From contig SJOL01007527.1 of NCBI GenBank assembly GCA_004794785.1, forward strand, positions 321,830-385,829: a stretch of 64,000 bases of DNA. The letters run 5' to 3'. Origin of the DNA: Opisthorchis felineus (Eukaryota; Platyhelminthes; Trematoda; Opisthorchiida; Opisthorchiidae). The notes beneath the pieces are model-generated. The model saw only the letters and a list, made by a program, of their open reading frames with translations, made no database searches and was not told the DNA's origin. Shown here piece by piece: positions 13,543 to 23,826 of this stretch (positions are counted from its first letter, which is position 1; the number at the start of each line of letters is the position of its first letter). The position numbers were made by a program, and so were the translations under genes.

Positions 13543-13606
13543 TAGTTCCGACGCTTCGTCTGTGCGAGTGATTTATATTAAGAATCGTCACGGAGTGAAA
13601 TTTCCG
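13543..13606 (+). CDS. Candidate 64-nt internal exon, unknown protein
   Basis: Excellent splice context: a long pyrimidine tract and acceptor (TTCTTCTTGCTTTGCAG, ending 13542) and a consensus donor CCG/GTAAGG at 13607. One frame is open and begins with one base completing a split codon. It reads SSDASSVRVIYIKNRHGVKFP. The other two frames contain stops. The exon ends on a codon boundary. A further AG at about 13642 (CTTTACAG) could open a following exon after a 36-nt intron (RKSKLLAQLRNTCCIKAVG, then stop). The protein is not recognised; support comes from the splice signals. Confidence 0.42.
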
Positions 13607-14253
13607 GTAAGGATGGTCTTCCAAATCGACCCTACTTTACAGCGAAAAAGTAAGTTGTTAGCACAGCTACGTAATACGTGTTGCATCAAAGCTGTCGGTT
13701 AATTCACAACTCTTGATACAAGTGAAAACAGATATGGGCTTTCAATGTGTCACGTCAAGAAGGTTCATCTGATGATCTTACAAATCAATGCCAAACAGAT
13801 TTTGTCCACAGTTGAAGTCAATAATCTGTTTCTAATCGTATGAACTTTCTGTAATGTGGGTCCCATGGCTGAGAGAGGCCTTGTTTATGTACGGTAGCAG
13901 AAGGTGGATTCGCACGATCTATCTGAAGATACGAACTAGTCGCACCCTTACGCAGTCCTAAAATAATCCCTCTGATTTTTTGTCTCTTTTTTATACGCAC
14001 CGTCGCAACATCAATCGACATCGTGGCTTCTCAGGTTTTTTACCATTAATCTGGTGAAGTCACGAGAATGGTATGATATCCTTAACCAACGAAAGTGTGT
14101 ACGTTGACACCTTTGGTTTCAGCGAAGCCACAAATTTAACTGGCTTTGTAAAATGCACGTATAAATATGCTTTGATTTAGTGATTGCACCAAAAACGTCT
14201 GTATAGTTTATGTTTTTTGTACTTTTAGAGGTGTGCCTTATTTGGCTGATCCC

Positions 14254-14526
14254 TAGTTCACTCAAGTTTGAGTAGCTCAGGACAGGGAAAATCTGTTGAG
14301 TTTTTTTACAGGGTTATCGATTCGAGGGTTGGTTACTGCAGATGGAACCCAACATTTTTGCCTTCTACCTACTCTCCGTTTCCGCTGGTTGATTTAATCT
14401 CTACTGTCACCAAATATTTTGTTGACACTTGGTCTTGGAATTGCCCGTTTTCACTTTGCTACGACGAAATTCGTGGTCTCGATCCAGCGAAGAGTTTCAT
14501 CATCCTCATTGAAAAGCCACAACGGT
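14254..14526 (+). CDS. Possible exon, unknown protein
   Basis: The frame is open from just after a CCCTAG acceptor-like site to AACG/GTAACC. The translation includes SSGQGKSVEFFYRVIDSRVG, then YCRWNPTFLP, then VDLISTVTKYFVDTW, and ends FIILIEKPQ. The acceptor lacks a strong pyrimidine tract directly upstream, although TTTTTTGTACTTTTAG lies about 25 nt before it. No domain is recognised and it may be a chance open frame. Confidence 0.2.
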
Positions 14527-16393
14527 AACCAAGACATTCGAGTGTTTTGGGTTTAGCTCCCCCGTTTGTATTAATCATACCGAATTTATCGACTTTACCT
14601 AGGTAATAGCAACCACATGTGTATTGACTTAATTCAAACTTGGGCGATAGCCCTGCTCACCATGGCCCCCAGTCACTCTTGTCCAACACAATGAGACCGG
14701 GTTGTTCACAAATTTCTCTTCTGTAGCAATCGATGTGACTGACGAGATATGCAAATTACGTCCAAATACAACCACCGTCACCACCATGCTAGTCGTTGCA
14801 CCAGACAACCGAACACAACCTAAACATAGTTTATTCCTTTTCTGTTTTGCATGTCTCAGATGCATGTGCAGAGTTGCATCTGGGCCCTAGACTAACTGAA
14901 GAATTTTTGTAGCCACTTATGTGACGATGCTGGGCTTTGTAAAGAGATAATTCTGCATTGATGCAGCCCTATCTGTCACAAATGGTAAAAGAATATAAAT
15001 ATCGCATTATAGAATCTTAAATTCCCCAAATTTACAATCCAAGACTGCGAAAAAGCACAAAACGCTCGTGATGTCAAATTTTCGTCGGTGACAGGGTTCA
15101 TATTTTGAGATAAGTTCCTGCTTAGTGTGAATTCCGATGCGCTAAACCCAGTTCAACCAAACGACACTATATCGGATATCGGCCTCCCTCAGTCTTGAGG
15201 CCGGGTTTGTAGATTGAAGCATTAAATTTGTTACCGTTCTCTGATGCGTATGTTCTACCAATGCAAACACTCCAGATGCTGTTCTGAAACTCTATTAAAA
15301 ATGTAAGCGTTCAAGTCAGTTCATGTTTTGCTTTAATATGTTTAAATTTTATGGAACCCTAGACTCAGTACCCAATTCCACAACATAACGACACCCACCG
15401 GTTTACATGATTTGAATATGCGGCTTCATTTGAGATTATAGTAAAAAACAAGTTGAATGTACGTTTCATGGGGGTGAGTAATTCAGCAAAGCCTACAGAG
15501 TAGACCCAATGTGTGGCATGATTTTCAGCCAGCCTACCGAAGAAGACGTACAGTCGGAACAGGACAAAATCGTATGCTTCTTGGTAATGCTGTCTACGTT
15601 GGCTTTGTGCAAGTTCAGCATTCAGTCAGCTAAATTTTGTCATTGTAAAGTACCACACAAACAAACCGGAGGTTAGGTTGTTGGAAATGGACAGAGAGCA
15701 TTCACGTTTTGTCTTATGCAGATAGTTATGCATAACAACTAACAACTACCACGGAGTTCTTCCTAGGATATCTCTTTAATGTACATACGTTTCATTCGCG
15801 ATGAGGCAGAGCTCTTGATTTTCAAAGTGAGAGTGAGATCCTTATTCGGTAACGAATGGTAAAAAAACTTCATTCAGTCAGAGTTGTGTACTTCCATAAG
15901 TTCAAATCCCCAGTAGATCCAACGGTTTGGTTTCAAGCAGTTGACAGAAACACCTAGAGTACCGTTACTGAAGGAAATAGCTAGGTGAAAGAATGAGAAC
16001 AAACAAACGCAGTATGTAGCAACTTCCCTCACGGCCGTCAGTTTCAGATTAACAGTAGTCCTTTTTCCAAAATAACGGGACGTTCTCCTTCGTTTTCAGC
16101 CATATTATATCCACTTTTTTATCAGGTCAGAAGTGTCTCGCTGGAAACGAACTATGCATGCCACTTGGGAGCCTGAATGAGTGATCAGTGAATCACATAC
16201 TCTGGCAGAACCATGGGGGTGACGGGAAGTAATTAAAATATACATTATCTACGAAAGCTTTTGCGGGCATTTTGTTTTAGCAACCAAGTTATTTTACTGA
16301 TTCCATAGAGACTGAACAACATTGTACCTATTGGCGTAGGAATATGTACGATCCATAATGTTCTGAACTTGCCTACCTTTCATGTGGTTTCAG

Positions 16394-16469
16394 AATTCAA
16401 CTCTTTGGGCACAAATGATGTTTCAGGGATTAGAGGTTGGCTACATGCCCATTGGCTTCCAATTATCGC
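16394..16469 (+). CDS. Candidate 76-nt internal exon, unknown protein
   Basis: A strong acceptor (CCTTTCATGTGGTTTCAG, ending 16393) and a consensus donor (ATCGC/GTAAGTCGG, GT at 16470) bound 76 nt. Two frames are open: NSTLWAQMMFQGLEVGYMPI followed by GFQLS, or FNSLGTNDVSGIRGWLHAHW followed by LPIIA. Sequence alone does not choose between them. In the first frame the exon ends with one base of a split codon. It sits among other plus-strand candidates between 11 and 17.4 kb. The protein is not recognised. Confidence 0.4.
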
Positions 16470-16555
16470 GTAAGTCGGGAAGTGGTTTCCAACAGCATGG
16501 GATGACTGTCCAAAAAATCGCTGGCAATAATGTCAAGTAGTTTGCTTTCATATAG

Positions 16556-16672
16556 ACCCAGGAACTGCAAAAGCCATCCGAGGCAGACTTTAACCTCACT
16601 GTACCTACAGCTTTAAAGGTCACGATGTTGGATTCTCCTACAGAACCGCTGTGGTTTGCATCTCACATCTGA
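16556..16672 (+). CDS. Candidate terminal exon, unknown protein
   Basis: After the acceptor TTTGCTTTCATATAG (ending 16555) one frame runs 38 codons to a TGA at 16670-16672. It reads TQELQKPSEADFNLTVPTAL, then KVTMLDSPTEPLWFASHI. It contains one N-glycosylation-type sequon (NLT). Composition is protein-like. The phase does not match either frame of the exon at 16394-16469 directly, so the two may not be consecutive. Low confidence. Confidence 0.25.
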   Translation, partial: TQELQKPSEADFNLTVPTALKVTMLDSPTEPLWFASHI

Positions 16673-16934
16673 ATGCCACCAAAAGTTATCACATTTCACA
16701 TTTCCGTTTGTTGCCAACTTGTGCTTACACTGGTGGAGCGGTTCTTCCATTTACTGCATTTGGTTGCATACTTTATGTTGAAGCATCAACATAAGCTGTA
16801 AATGTACACATTTGCAATCCAAGGTGCCTGTCCGTGGACTAACAGTTCTCGTAATAATGGAAGCTTTCACACAATAGTTTGGGCTCCCTCACTACGCATG
16901 TGCTACGTAAGATCAACCACTCTTAAGGAAACCA

Positions 16935-17038
16935 ATGTATACTAGTAAACTACTTGCGGTCTGGCAAATCTGAAGCCTTGCAGGCTTTGACTGGACTGCT
17001 GGTGCAGTCCGTCGGCGTTCTGACCAGCATGCACAAAT
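16935..17038 (+). CDS. Possible terminal exon, unknown protein
   Basis: After an ACTAG acceptor-like site one frame reads NYLRSGKSEALQALTGLLVQ then SVGVLTSMHK and stops at TAA. Codon use is strongly G/C at third positions (CTG, GCC, GTC, ACC), unlike the surrounding DNA, which is the main reason to list it. Upstream, the same frame is open back to about 16918. The polypyrimidine tract is poor. No family is recognised. Confidence 0.22.
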
Positions 17039-17179
17039 AATTCACTACCTCTTCACGGTATAAAAGGATAAGATATGCAAATCGTACTCATGAAGGACCA
17101 CCTGTTATAGACTGTGCAGGAAGTGCTTAAAATGTTCCTTTCTGTCAATTTTTTTCAGATGTTGACTTCCACTGAATAA

Positions 17180-17415
17180 TCCAAGCTGTTCTTGAGCCCA
17201 GTTCCCTCTATTTTAATTTGGTTGAAGCCAAGAAGAACTGAGACGGACAAACCTCAGGCCATCCTCATAGGACCCCCTCTTCCGGATCACCTCGTGAAGG
17301 TGCTTACTCAATGCTGTACTAAAATTCTTCGTTCTATTAAGACTAGACAGAACCTAATTCTACTTCGTAGGATGTGTCCGGTATTGTACACGTCGTGTTT
17401 GCTAGACAAGTATGG
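17180..17415 (+). CDS. Candidate exon, unknown protein
   Basis: The frame is open from about 17180 to a consensus donor, TATGGAG/GTAAGTTG (GT at 17416). Residues include KPRRTETDKPQAILIGPPLP, DHLVKVLTQCCTKILRSI and LYTSCLLDKYG. A strong acceptor (TGTCAATTTTTTTCAG, ending 17158) lies just upstream, but all frames from it stop before 17180. The true left edge would therefore be a weaker AG such as CCCAG near 17200, or the exon carries 5' non-coding sequence. The protein is not recognised. Confidence 0.3.
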
Positions 17416-17564
17416 AGGTAAGTTGAATTTATGGTAGACAAGCGGTTCTGAAATAAGCTGAAGGACTACTTGCTAATAAGCAATGAACGCAGGCTGTCCG
17501 TTATCATTTGACGGAGGTAGTTTTAGTTTATCAGCTATTTAATTCAGGGTTATCGATAACTTAC

Positions 17565-18128
17565 CTGTCTATATGAATCCTGATATATCCTATTATGTCG
17601 TCGCTTTCTTCTGCCATCTGACCGATAAATCCGTTTGTGAAAGTCCGCTTGATTTGGTTCGTGTGAATAACTTATTCCATTGTTGTACTCTTCAGACATG
17701 TGCTGTGGGATAAAGTTGTTTACAGTTAGATTTGGCTGCGTTTGTGGCAAAAAGTTGTCTACAGTGGCCAGGTATTGTGCTGCGGGTGATCCACTGCCTA
17801 CGAAAATGTATGAGGACAATAAAGTGACGAATATTAGTAAGTGAGAGCGTGGATAAATGAATGAAAAATGTTTTCTGGAATGCGCTCGGATGCCATTATT
17901 GCTCGGTTCTCTCCGTTCAATGAAAGCTGCAGAACAATGTTCATGTTTGGATGAAATGTGACTTTTATCGTCAATGTGGCATAATCGTGAAATGTAGCGA
18001 AATGTAGCGCAATCCGAATCTGATGCGTAAATGCTCTGAGTAGCAGAATTCATGAATTTTGGGGCTAAATCATTCAGCGGAGAAGACTGAATGTGAATAC
18101 AGCCCTTGTTGCCGGATCCGGCTTCCAT
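17565..18128 (-). CDS. Candidate exon encoding a secreted or membrane-anchored basic protein
   Basis: This minus-strand frame of 188 codons ends at a perfect donor, AGACAG/GTAAGT (GT at 17563-17564); read-through stops four codons later. The first ATG is at 18126-18128 (context GCAAATGG). A hydrophobic segment at about residues 90-112 (LLIFVTLLSSYIFVG) could be an internal signal or anchor. It is followed by a glutamine/asparagine-rich region with an NLT sequon and a polybasic run GRRKRRHNR near the end, resembling a proprotein-convertase site. A good acceptor also exists inside (CATTTTCGTAG, exon start 17797). The alternative is thus a 233-nt internal exon, 17565-17797, beginning at GSGSPAAQY, with the upstream part non-coding. 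No family is recognised. Confidence 0.45.
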
Positions 18129-21100
18129 TTGCTTTTGAAAAGCACACTGTTGTTAGACAAGGTGTTATCCACGTGCACGGCACTAGTGCAACAACTGTTC
18201 GCGCACACCTGTGAGTGAAGTGGAAGGATGAATACGTTGCCACACGAATGCTTACAACAGGCGTGTAATCATACATGTTCGCATGTGCACGTGTGCATCA
18301 CCACCACACACCATGACAGAAGGTTGATGTGAACCGGCCAATCACTTATGTTCATCCGGACCATATGTTCCGCTTCGTTCCGCATCGATGTTTGGTCATT
18401 TTGGGTCAGATTTTACATTCATCAACCGGTGTCCGTTTGATTTTCGCTGTATCAGCCTGCTTCCGTTGTTGTGACAAAGCGCCACGGTAATGGAACAGGT
18501 GATTTTTGAATAGTAGGTGAAAATCTGGAGAGGAGGAAGAAATAGGGGAAGAAGCGCAATCTCCACAAAGTTTCTCCTACCGAAGGTGATTTCCCTTTTT
18601 GACTGGAATATCCCATCTGACGCAACAACATCGGAGCTACCAATGATTCCGATTGTGTGAGATCAGGTTTAAAATTTTCAGAACATTTTCACACTGATAA
18701 TACGAAGGAGATCTTCTATTCCACATAGCGTATCTCATAAATGGATGTGTAGACTGGGTAATTTGATTAAAGAACAAATCATATCAAATACGGTAGGCGG
18801 ACTACTGCTTTTAAGTAAGCTTTCAACATAAAAGCCTTGTCTCAACTATTTTGAAATATGGAAGGATGTGGAAGCAGACCTCAAGATTTGATCACTAATG
18901 ATATAACATTGCATTCAGAATTCAATATAGCCTCCAGTGGGCATTCAGAGCTCGAGGCAAAGCAGGTTTTGGGGGTGGGAAACGACGCAAAGTCGGCAGT
19001 GACAGGGCAACAGGCGAGAGATTAACACGATCAGACGATAACCGTGCGAATTAGGCTATGGATCTGTCGAACAATCATCACGGTATTTCACAAAGTTCAG
19101 CTGAATGTTCAATTAGGCCAAGATCATCCAGTGAGCAAGCTTTCCCTTGTCTTAGTCACCAACGCGAATCGGAGCTCTGCGTGCAAACCGCCTGGCTGAC
19201 GCCAGCGACGAATGAACCAATCAGAAGCTGCACCAGTCGCAGTGAAGCGGATCCGAACAACGAGTACAGACTTCGAAATGGTGCACAGGACCACTGTTCG
19301 TACAAAAATGATGCAGCATTTTCCAGGAGCGAACCGAAGCCTTTTCCTTGGTCCACTTAGGGTGATACGACACAATTTGAATATATGGAAGTGGGATTAG
19401 GAAACTGGATTTTTTCTCCAACAGAATTTAATAGGTACATGATTTTCAAACACAGTATTTGTAATTACGAATCCAACCCTTAGCTTCTTTACATGCAGAA
19501 ATTAGTCTTTAAAAAAATTTATAGGCAGTGCACAGCTAGAAAAAGAAGGAAAGATATTGGTTTAGCTTTCGATTTGCAGCACTTGCCACATTCCTCACAC
19601 GTGAGCTCCACGTGTGTACTGGTTGGAACTAGTGCGGAGGCGCCAGATGATTCGCAGTGTACATTGTCGAAAGTAACCAGCACATTGAAACCAAACAGGG
19701 TGGTTAGCCCTGTCTGGAGTTGCTGAAATCTTAGCTCACCCAGACTGGCGTCCAGGCTCCCCAGTCGGCACCACGAGGAGGTGGTTCAGCTCGCCGACTG
19801 GCTGGTTACCTTACTTCTGTATTCTGTATTTTCTTTTCCGTTTTGCGATGATTCGGTGCTATTCAGATCGCGTAGGACAAAGCCCTATTCTAAAGCGAGT
19901 CAGCGCATATTTGATGTGATCTTCATCCCATTGATGTATTTGGGGGCGGAAGATATTCCGTTTTTCCACCGGTTTTGAGAGTGCTTAGAAACGTTTCGGT
20001 CTAAGTAACGAGTCAAAAACGCCAGTTAATACGCTGAAACGTCATGAGCTTTGGTTTTGAGAGTTAACTGAACCGGTTCTGTATGACTTTTTCAAGTACC
20101 TGAGACCGACTATGCCAGAATGTTTGTTGGTTTGTCCGCTGGACTAAGTTACAAAGGTAATTTAGTTGTAAACCGCTTCTCACAAATCGGTGTGACGTCC
20201 TCAGGGTATCGTCGAGAAGAGGAGCTTGGCGGCGGGTCCGAAGTTGTGTTTTGAGTCAAGTTGCGAGTGTGTTAAAAAAAGGTGTTGTTAGCTGGAGCTA
20301 ATCATCAATTATGAGTTAGCACCCGTTAAGACCAAATTAATTTGCAAGTGAGTATATTTCACAAATTCTGTTAGTTATTCCCTGGGAAGGTTGTGGTTGG
20401 TTTGGGTGAGTAGTTTTTTTAAATACCCTTGCTGTCCCCTAGTTGATGTAAAAACTGAACGATATTGTTGATGATGTGTCCAGACCCAGGAAGTAGGTGG
20501 GTTACTCTCCCCTATATTTCTCTTGCCAATTTTAAAGACTTATCTGCTGGAGGTGAAACGTTTGGTCGAAGTGCTGGACTGTCTGTGTTAGATTGCTGCG
20601 CTCAGATTCCTCATGCAGTAGATTGGTTTGTGCACAGGAAAAGCGCTCACAGCCGAAAACAAGGAGTATGCTCCCCAGAAACTATGTCTCTAATCTATCT
20701 AATCTCCGACGTCACTCCCCACTTACACTCCAGATCTCCTTAAAGCAAACTGAGTGCAATTCTTCCATCGCTGACATTCAGTTAGTGAATAAGCCTTCAT
20801 GTGACTAAAACAGGATCGTCTGTGTGAATTTCATGTCCAGTTTACATTAGATGACAGAGTGAACAATGTGATCGAATAGATTCCGTGGACTGTTCTGGGT
20901 GTCGCCAAACATCCATTTTGTCCGATGGTTCAAGGTTAACAACTGGAATATCTTGGCTCAAATGAACTCCAGTGTGCTTTAGTAATTCTTGATGTACAAT
21001 CCAGTTTTCAATGAAGTAGTACAGTATTCAAGATGACGCCAATTCCTTCAAAACTCTGATAGTAACATTTTATCATAAACGTAGATATGAGCATTGGCTT

Positions 21101-21740
21101 GCGCATGCTGAGACCTTATCGGATAGAAAAAATAGTGGTCGTAACAGCACCAGTCAGCATCATCTTCGATAGAGATAACCAGCTCAGTTGGTCAAGAGCT
21201 GCACAAAATTCGGTGAAACTGACACTTGTGGTTGGTTGGTTTTCCAGGCAATATTTGAAGGTCTGCAGCTAATTGAAGTTATGGTTAAAAAAACATTTCC
21301 CTCTTGGAATGTAAGCGAGTTTGTCTGGTGCGAATGCCCCGTTTTGTAAAGGATACCGTGAACAAAATTTACGCCTTGAATCTTGACCAACCTCGTAACC
21401 TAGTCACTTGGTCTGACGAAGCTTTTGTGTCAAAAGCGAAACGTTGCCCAGCAATAAATCTACCGATTGTTATCCAACTTTTTCCGAAAACGACGACTCC
21501 TCAGTTGGTTCCAAGAGTTTATCAGCTGAGGGAACATACCTACGGACTTTATGTTCGAAAAATCTCAAGCGTTCGATTGACGGGACTGGAGGCGAAATGG
21601 GAGAATCGTCGCATATACAACATTAGATACTGAAAGCACAATATTGTTCACACCTCCTCGATTATGAAGCCACCGGATACGTCAGTTGATTCTGCTAAAA
21701 CACCTTTGTCAGCGGCCAACTCCTTTCCCAAACAGAGGAT
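18129..21740. other. No supported gene; small foldback only
   Basis: Possible 5' flank of the minus-strand exon ending at 18128; no TATA box or other promoter element is clear. Overlapping short open frames on both strands at 19058-19421 shadow one another and carry no motif. An imperfect foldback, TAACCAGC near 19674 and GCTGGTTA near 19801, brackets about 120 bp. The 109-codon plus frame at 21304-21633 is not recognisable. The rest shows nothing I can support. Confidence 0.35.
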
Positions 21741-22451
21741 TTACCTAACCACTCAGCGATTAACGGATGTACGCCGCCACGCCAGTCGACTCAGCCACGA
21801 TCTTCAGACCGCAATCCCACCCGCCGACTTCTAGGTGCTCAATACAGAAGCCACAGAAGTGAAGTTTACGCAGGATCGCAATGCAAATAGACAGATGCGT
21901 AAGTTCAACCAGATGCTTTCCATGACCCAGAGCTCTTGAAAGGTCAGAGAAATAACGAAACCATCCACCAATTACTGTAGTGTATTTAACATGTCAGATA
22001 GACAACTGATTAAAGACGAACGCTGTCTTTTAGGAAAGGGAGTAAACTTCGCTGTGAGCAAAAAAGTAATAAGAGCGGAGGAACAATTCGAATCAGTGTT
22101 TCAAAAGCTTTCTCCAGCGGAAGCTGAGAAGTTACACGGTCCTAAAATCCCAACAGCGGGGAGCTCCGAATATTGCACAATCAGAGCGGAGAGCGTTAAA
22201 CACACTGAGACAGGTAGATAGTATTTTCATTACGAAGGCCGATAAAGATAAAACCACGGTAGTAGTGAACAACAGTGACTATCTTCAAAAGGCAACACCG
22301 CGCCGATGGACCCTATTGACAACTCGCCAGTAGCAGTACTACTTCAATAATGAATGAGAGTAAGGTTGAAGTTGGTAGATGTTTAAGATCCACAATAAAC
22401 CATTTAGGGCAAGGCAAGGTTGTACTCAAAAAGTTCGATTTAAACACAACT

Positions 22452-23079
22452 CTACGGACTGCCAAAAATCCACAAGGCAGATGTTCCAATAAGGCCAATA
22501 GTGGATGCTATGGGCCCGCCACCACGTGAGCTAGCCAGATTCTTAGCTGGTATACTAAAACCACTCACGAGGAGATCAGTCACCTTCGTTAGGAATTCGT
22601 ACGACCTTGCCAATAAGGTCGCAGGACTTCCTTTGGAGATGGAGGAAGTCCTCGTGAGTTTTGACGTAATCTCAATGTACACAATCATCCCTAGTGCGGA
22701 TGCTTTGGAGGTAACTAAGAGGTTGTTACTGGCAGACACGACACTTAAGGAAGGGACACAGATCTCCGTAGATGAAATAGTTGAGGGCATAAGAGTGTAT
22801 TTGGATCTTTATCGGTTTGTTTTTGACACAAATGTTTACTCACAAGAACAAGGTCTTGCCAGTATTCATATGGAGGACTTCGAACAAATGGCCTTGGCCG
22901 GATATCATTATCCACCGAAAGTTTTTTGGCGTTATGTTGATGACGCCTTCGTTGTAATAAAACGTGATGATGTGAAAAGCTTCCACAACTATCCCAGTAG
23001 TTTAAATCCTCACATCATGCTTAGCATGGAGATAGTCCACCTCGGACACACTACCCTTCCTGGACTCTATGACACATAA
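22452..23079 (+). pseudogene. PLE reverse transcriptase core, motif B deleted
   Basis: This is the longest open piece of the element (192 codons from ATG 22501; the frame extends back to about 22452 through YGLPKIHK). It covers the fingers/palm of a Penelope-type RT: PKIHK, the motif A block SFDVISMYT with the first catalytic Asp, and motif C YVDD with both Asp present. Between them the text runs NVYSQEQGLASIHMEDFEQM. The conserved motif B that normally follows the QG (a MGSP-type loop and the start of the next helix) is missing, consistent with an in-frame deletion of roughly ten residues. The frame stops at 23077-23079, just after the MEIVH block. Related residues continue in another frame, so this is a broken gene fragment, not a host gene. 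Confidence 0.85.
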
Positions 23080-23499
23080 GAGTGGTGGAAAATTACAAAC
23101 TACTATCTAACAGAAACCAACAGACACAGGGACTGTTTTAAACTACTCATCAGCACACCCAAAGTTACGCCAGTATTGTCTCATCGATGGTTAGCCGATT
23201 CAGAGCGCTGTGCACAGAAGAGATCGACCGAACAGCAGCTCAAATCGAGATTGCCAACAGACTTCAATAAATAGGATACTCAATGAGTTTGATTAGGCAG
23301 CAATCAAGAAGGATATTGGCTTCGGTTTCTAGACCCAATAAGGAATGGATTGACACAGCAGTCACTCCATTTAAAGCAGAAACATCAGAAGTTATTCGAA
23401 GACTGCTGAATCTAGCCAACATTCGAGTAGCTTTCCAGAGGGGAAAAACGCTACGCGCAGTTGTTGCAACTGAATGATCCCTCTTGGTTGAAAGGGCCA

Positions 23500-23826
23500 G
23501 GGACTGCGCGTAAAAAACTAACTGCAACGACTGCACTAAGGTTTACATAGGACAATCAGCCAGGGAATTGCACACCAGAATTGGTGAGCATAAACAACCC
23601 ACCAAGGAATGCGGAAGAATACCAAACGCTGGTCAAAGACTCAACGATGGCGGTACATGCGTTAGACACAGGACATAGAATAGATCTGGAGAACGCGGAA
23701 GTCTTAAGACGGGGACTGTTATTCAACTCACAGCGGCTGCTAGCAGAGGCGGTGGAAATTACCAAAGATCACAGCGTGAATAGAATAGAGGGTGTGGAAC
23801 TGGCGAGCGTATGGAAAGCGGTTTAG
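23500..23826 (+). pseudogene. PLE GIY-YIG endonuclease domain, frameshifted
   Basis: C-terminal nuclease of the Penelope-like element. In one frame it reads CNDCTKVYIGQSARELHTRI then GEHK, with the Cys-x2-Cys pair typical of PLEs, the YIG signature and the conserved Arg of helix 1. A frameshift near 23640 moves the rest into the 23581-23826 frame: HALDTGHRIDLENAEVLRR, then LLAEAVEITKDHSVNRIEG, with the TGH block and the Glu and Asn expected late in the domain. The stop at 23824-23826 matches the usual protein end. All recognised catalytic positions are present but split between frames. Confidence 0.85.

Larger units (their letters stand above)
21750..23826 (+). mobile_element. Penelope-like retroelement, RT plus GIY-YIG endonuclease, inactivated
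   Basis: PLEs copy RNA by target-primed reverse transcription using a C-terminal GIY-YIG nuclease. Plus-strand motifs appear in the expected order: an N-terminal block with SDRQLIKDE and GVNFAVSKK (about 21991-22066); TKADKDKTTVVV (about 22236-22270); YGLPKIHKADVPIRPIVDA (about 22452-22510); LVSFDVISMYTIIP (about 22650-22692); WRYVDDAFVV (22927-22956), the intact catalytic YxDD; post-palm KPTDTGTVLNYSSAHP (about 23110-23160); FKAETSEVIRRLL and IRVAFQRGKTLRAVV (about 23370-23465); and a GIY-YIG domain from NCNDCTKVYIGQ (about 23520). Frame changes near 22220-22450, 23080, 23275, 23480 and 23640, plus stops near 21833 and 21938, show that it is dead. The 5' limit is uncertain. No hammerhead core was found in its immediate flanks. 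Confidence 0.88.

Noticed and set aside
16088..16190. Acceptor-like CTCCTTCGTTTTCAG followed by a frame ending RWKRTMHATWEPE, like the end of a chromodomain
   Set aside because: Match is limited to a few residues around TWEPE and stops at once; no chromodomain start or upstream polyprotein is visible.
19058..19421. Overlapping open frames on both strands (five frames over 60 codons)
   Set aside because: Frames shadow each other, none has motifs or paired splice sites; local base composition explains them.
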